Program-made: the position numbers and the translations under genes
The notes under the pieces: generated by a model
Seen by the model: the letters and a program-made list of their open reading frames with translations, nothing else
What the model was told of the DNA's origin: nothing
Databases searched by the model: none
Shown: piece after piece, positions 59,681 through 64,000 of the stretch
Position numbering within the stretch: the first letter of the stretch is position 1
Layout of the letters: each line of letters begins with the position of its first letter
NCBI GenBank assembly: GCA_002900995.3
Contig: PJEW03000017.1
Coordinates: 1-64,000, forward strand
DNA: 64,000 bases
Origin: Ganoderma boninense
Taxonomy: Eukaryota; Basidiomycota; Agaricomycetes; Polyporales; Polyporaceae
Direction of reading: 5' to 3'

Positions 59681-62268
59681 ATGCCCATACTTGCCGCCCT
59701 CATGACCACCGGTTCCAAGCTACAAGCTCCATCTCTCCCCGGCCTGTCTCAGACGCAGCAGTGAGCGACCGTGGCTTACACTTCGACCATGACGGATGCC
59801 AAAAACTGTATGCTCGAATGGCACCATGCATCGAAGGAAGTCGAGCAAGGACGAGGACGATTCGGACAACGGGTTCGTTTTCCCCGCTCCCTCTACCCCC
59901 CATCTCCCATCACGACGGAAGCAACCCAGACGTCGTTCCCCTGGTTGAGAGGAGCAGTCTCGCGCCCCCAATCTCGCGCCCCCGAGTCACGTCCACACCC
60001 ACTATCGCTGTCTCCCAGTCATTCCCTGGACCGCCGTCAACCGCTGGCCCTTTCCGCACCACTTTCAACATACAGCCTCGGCCCCCGCCTCTGAATGGTA
60101 TATCCTATGAGCGCGCGAATGGTCGGCATCAACCTCCTGCTATGCGCCAATCCCTCGCCCTCCCGTCTCCCCACTCGCAAGCGCACTCACGCACCCGCTT
60201 CAATATCCGGTCCGTTCTCTCCAATCACTCCCTCCCCGCTCCCTCCCCGCTCTCGTCATCCTTTCCCCTCAGCAGCTCGCCATGCCCCCGTCATCTAAAA
60301 TCTCGTCTTCCTCAACCGCTCCGAATCTCCATACCCCCACCGTCCCAGTCGAGAGTGGCGTAACGCTCAAAGGTACCCCATCGCGAAGACACTTGCGTAT
60401 CCACTCGCGCAACCTATCTATCTTCTTTCCGCGTCCCGGTTCACTCCCTGCAACAAGCATTGCCGAAGACGGCACGCAGGAGCTCGACTTCAGCGTCCCA
60501 CCCCCCTCAGAGGACGGAGTTCCCATCCCTCTGGCGTCTCCAGGCGTGGGCCAGCGCACAATCCGCGAGGGTTCCAGGTTCGGTGGGCGTCCACCCGCTT
60601 CCGCGTCGGCGGGTCAATCGTCACACTCCGTATCTCCCGGTCCACCACAGCTTGCATCGGCGGACCCGTCACGACGCGGGCACCACCATCGGCATTCGCT
60701 GTCGCACAGCTTCTTCTCGTTTCTCGAACCCGGAGCGCAGACTCAGTCCGAGGAGCTGCACACGCAGCCGACGCCGCTGCCACTCAGTCCGTGGGCGCCC
60801 ATCTCGCTGTTCCCGGGCCAGCAGTCCGTGCACTCGCTCGACGATGCCGCTGCAGCCGTATCCCTAACAGAAAACGGACACGCATCACAAATCAAGTCTA
60901 GGAGGCGAGCGAAGAGCCCCATAGGGAGGATTCGCGCACCCCCAGAGAACTCGCCCGTCACGGTTGGCAGTGGGTTTTGGCAGTTTGTTCTGGGTGCGTG
61001 ATTGTGGATAACCGGGCAGCAAGTGGGGTCGCTGGCGTGCACGGGGTTGGGATATTGGGTCGTCTTCGACGCGTTTGGCGTCGCTCTCGGGCACGTATTG
61101 CCGAACTTTCTCGCGCATTCAGACTGGCAGACGGAGACGAGGAGACTGTACGGGTGCGTGGTAGTTTGCTCTCTGCTGTCTTGTGCGTTGAGCGTTCGGA
61201 CGGATGTAGGAACGCGCGGGCGGAGACCGTCATGATGTTCGCGCAGTCGGTATACCTGATCTTCACGTCCGTGTACGTGTGCAAAGAGCATTTGCTGCTC
61301 TCGTCTGGGGAAGGCCGCCATCATCATCACGGTGACGAGGTGTCTTCGGTATTTGGGTATGTGGTTGTTCATGTTGCACATGAGTACAGAGTTGTTGACC
61401 GTAAAGCAGGATCGAGTTCCCCATTCGCCTGTTATTTATTACACTTATTTCGCTTCTGTCCACTGCTATCTTTTACAACAACCATGCTAAACTCGTCAGC
61501 AGTATGTTTTTTCTCGTGAACACTGTTCGAGGAGGCTGCTTGTGCTTACCTGATCTCTGTAGCGGCGGGCAACCGCGTCCCTTCGTTATCATCTCTATTC
61601 CCAACTTGGTCCCGCTATTCCGCGCCTGCATTTACATACCCGCCCTCACTCAACAACCTACTCACAAACCCGTATGCGCTTGCGCCGATAGGCTTCGCAA
61701 GTGCGATCCTTTTCGCCGCATCATCTTTCCCCTTGTGTGTCCTCTCTGTCTGCTGCAACGTCGTGATGCAACACTCACACATCTAATCTTCCCGTAGGTC
61801 GCAGCATCGGCCTTTCGGATCCTAGCCGGGGTAGAGACGATAGTAACATTCAATCTGGCCTACCACGCCGCTGTCCAACTCGGCGCCGTCCTATTACAGA
61901 CTTCGCCTACACGGGGTCCCGCCGGTGGGCGCATGGAGGCGTTCCTCCGGGCGATGCACGAGATCGAACGGCATCCGCAAGTGCTCCATCTTCCCGCGCC
62001 GCATATGTGGCAGCTCACGCTGAGCCTCGCAACCTTGGACGCGGAGCCCTACGCGCCTGGCGGCCTGAGCGCAAAGGCGGAAGGCCCCGCGCAGAGACTG
62101 GTCGCGACGCTAGAGCTGCACGTAAGGCACAACCTGGAGGACACAGAGGTGATGAAGCTAATCCGTTGGGCGTGGGAGCGGTGTGTGCATGCGCTTCATT
62201 TTGGGACGAGAGGAGGGGAGGGCGGCGAGTCTGAGGCGGAGGTCACGATCGATGTTGTCAAGGGGTGA
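59681..62268 (+). CDS. Cation diffusion facilitator, Zrg17-like zinc transporter
   Basis: In yeast Zrg17 forms a complex with Msc2 that carries zinc into the endoplasmic reticulum. The N-terminal part (59681 to about 60950) is long, proline/serine-rich and probably cytosolic, with DEDDSDNGFVFPAP and a histidine run (GHHHRHSL). The membrane part follows: SLACTGLGYWVVFDAFGVAL, then after an intron NARAETVMMFAQSVYLIFTS and YVCKEHLLLSSGEGRHHHHG. Next come NRVPSLSSLFPTW, NNLLTNPYALAPIGFASAIL and, after 61798, ETIVTFNLAYHAAVQLGAVL. The C-terminal cytosolic domain is GGRMEAFLRAMHEIERHPQV to the stop at 62268. Several exon joins, notably around 61001 and 61140, could not be fixed. The first ATG at 59681 and the exons before 60282 are uncertain. 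Zrg17 rather than Msc2 is suggested by the long disordered N-terminus. Confidence 0.7.
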
Positions 62269-62545
62269 TGAAGTTGGTTGTCTGGCGGGATTATGGTGAG
62301 CATGATACCTAGAAACGCAATACACATGGAGAGTGTGGAAGCTTGTATACCTGCTAATGACACGCTGTTCGGTGGAGCCTGCGGTTAGTGGACATGCCTT
62401 TGGCTATATCCCGCACTTGCCAAGTTTTCGTCGGCTCTGCGGCCCGAGTCTACGCAACTAACCCATCCAACACCAGCCAACAACACTAACAATAGCTTCA
62501 ACTTCAACTGGAGCGCGGCGCTCAAGAATTTCTCCCATCGATGTC
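62269..62545. other. Short intergenic stretch downstream of the zinc transporter
   Basis: No known motif. It could contain the 5' end of the weak gene candidate that follows, since in-frame text such as NNSFNFNWSAALKNFS lies just upstream of 62546, one base out of frame. Confidence 0.4.
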
Positions 62546-63050
62546 GTGGGGGACAAGGTTGCCCAAACTTGGTCTAAGTTAACAACAGAGCCGGCGTTCA
62601 CTCTTCCAGCTCCGACCGCTGCCGAGTCAGTCTTGAACTCAGTCCCCGACTACCTGTTCAACCTTTCCTCCTCCCCTTCCCTCCAAAATTGCTTTGCCCA
62701 CTGGTTGTCCTCCTTGTCCCATGAAATGCGCGATCTCTTGAAGGTGAGGACCCTCCGTCAATAACATGCAGCTGGTGGTTAATGCTGCACAGGATGACAG
62801 CCAAGACCTCCCCCATACCGCTCCACCGAGTCAAGTTGAACAGCACCCACAGCCCAGCGAGGTCGTCCGTTATTTGCGCATTGGGCATTATCCTCCTTTT
62901 CCACATCCTCCTCGCACGACGTCACAGAGAAGTCAGTCTCTTGAGTCACCTTCCGCTTCTCGTCCTCGCCCGTGTCACTGTCAGACGTTTATGATCACGG
63001 TGGTCTTGTTCTTCCACTTCATCCACTTCATCCACTTCATCCTCGAATGA
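62546..63050 (+). CDS. Weak candidate gene, two exons
   Basis: The frame 62546-62743 joins through a GTGAGG...CACAG intron to 62793-63050 and gives about 151 residues. The first exon reads VAQTWSKLTTEPAFTLPAPT and WLSSLSHEMRDLLK. The second ends in a hydrophobic tail with a 9-bp tandem repeat coding HFI three times. An alternative reading of the second exon gives a clear hydrophobic helix (SSVICALGIILLFHILLARR), so the true frame is uncertain. No domain recognised. Confidence 0.25.
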
Positions 63051-64000
63051 ATGAAACGAACGCCTCAGAAGTTCCGATTGCGTATCGCTTGCGCGTCCAT
63101 ATCCGCCTTCCGGACTTCCTCTTCAACGCCATCCTCCTCACCTCCGCCTACCCCAGTGGCGATTGCCTTGAGCCGTGCCTTATTTGGCCTCCTCTCGCCT
63201 TGGAGTCTCCGATTGTGAGCCGCAGGGTGGAAGTTCTTGCATGACCGCCTGTCAGCAGTCGGCATTGAACGAGAGCCTGACGCGGCATCGCAGAGCTATC
63301 ATTGCTAGGCGTGATAAGTAGGCATTGTTGATGCTTCGGATGTCTCCTTGAGTTGGATGAAGGCCCAAGTTCCGTTGGCATGCGTTCTGGTCGTTTGGCC
63401 GCGTACATAGCAAGGTGACTCATACACCTGCACGAGCATGGAGCTGGGATCATCAGCACTGACGTCATGAAACCACGACGTTAGTCACGCACCTTGGACA
63501 TTCTTAGAACGTGCAATAGCCTGCGGGGCGTAGTGGTCGATGCGACATAGCACGATGTATCGAGACGCTGGAAAGTCAGGAAACTCGCTGCAGCAACTTG
63601 CATGTCGCGACATGTTACCCGAGAATGATAGCACTAGGCAACAATGCAAGGACGTGGGTCGTGCGACAACGAAGACATTTCGCTGGTTAGGATGCGGGGA
63701 ACAATGGTCATTGTTCCTCCATAGTCTTCGCCGGCTGCCCGACCAGAATGGGAAATCGTCTTTCTATGAAGGAATGTAGGCTTTAACTTGACCACTGCAC
63801 GCATGACCATGATCGAGGACAATAACGAAGGGGAAGTCAAGGGATGATGGCAAGAACAGCAGAAGAAGGGAGGGAGCGTACGAACTGCGAAGAGCACACA
63901 GCAGGTTGAACAGCAGCTGAGCGCAGTTGCGGGCCGATAGTCGCACGGGCAGGCGATACACTTTGACTTTTGAGTTGACCGTCATGAAGCCCGCCCTCTT
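63051..64000. other. No gene recognised to the window end
   Basis: Short frames on both strands without known domains. A gene may begin or end beyond the window. Confidence 0.45.

Noticed and set aside
1..64000. CRISPR arrays, bacterial operons, riboswitches
   Set aside because: The window is eukaryotic with spliceosomal introns. The tandem repeats seen are simple minisatellites without unique spacers.

Overview
The window looks like nuclear DNA of a filamentous basidiomycete, most likely an Agaricomycete (Polyporales-like). The reasons are genes split by short GT-AG introns of about 50-80 nt, a fungal alpha-kinase, a fungal BTB/POZ protein, a Zrg17-like zinc transporter, a Plavaka-type transposase fossil, a chromodomain Ty3-type retrotransposon and TTAGGG-type repeats. 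There is no operon-like organisation. The species call is inference.

Layout, left to right: 1-3459, nothing recognised. 3460-4920 (minus), Hst3/Hst4-type sirtuin in three exons. 5569-12108 (minus), a structurally complete Ty3/Metaviridae chromovirus: 460-bp LTRs that match by eye, TTTCC target duplication, gag, pol with chromodomain, a canonical -1 frameshift signal between them and a Tf1-like self-priming arrangement. 13157-14856 and 21023-22574, two near-identical copies of an unrecognised 1.55-1.7 kb repeat in opposite orientation, each holding a variable minisatellite. The 6.2 kb between them holds an alpha-type protein kinase with an N-terminal zinc ribbon (15095-17712, minus) and a three-exon hypothetical gene (19875-20744, plus). 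23159-25007, a ctf4/mcl1 remnant without its WD40 half and with a frameshift. 27817-28387 (minus), a compact C2H2 zinc-finger gene. 31921-34990, a decayed Plavaka transposase. 36110-36913, a BTB/POZ gene or remnant. 37262-38599 (minus), a DDE integrase-core gene of the kind common in mushrooms. 39756-42247, a dead or truncated STE11-type MAPKKK. 44995-47604, a gene encoding four 52-residue repeats. 50459-58722, a very long disordered and coiled-coil protein gene with several unexplained frame changes. 59041-59533, a fold-back unit holding an interstitial telomeric tract and a tRNA-like sequence. 59681-62268, a Zrg17-like zinc transporter. The rest is mostly gene-poor.

The genes do not form one pathway. 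The overall picture is an accessory or decaying region: a recently inserted retrotransposon, older transposase relics and inverted repeats lie among remnants of normally conserved genes (ctf4, STE11). The best mechanistic signals are in the retrotransposon, where the slippery site plus hairpin and the self-primer plus TATA spacing can all be read directly. Exon boundaries were derived by hand from splice consensus and reading frame, so coordinates of multi-exon genes are provisional.
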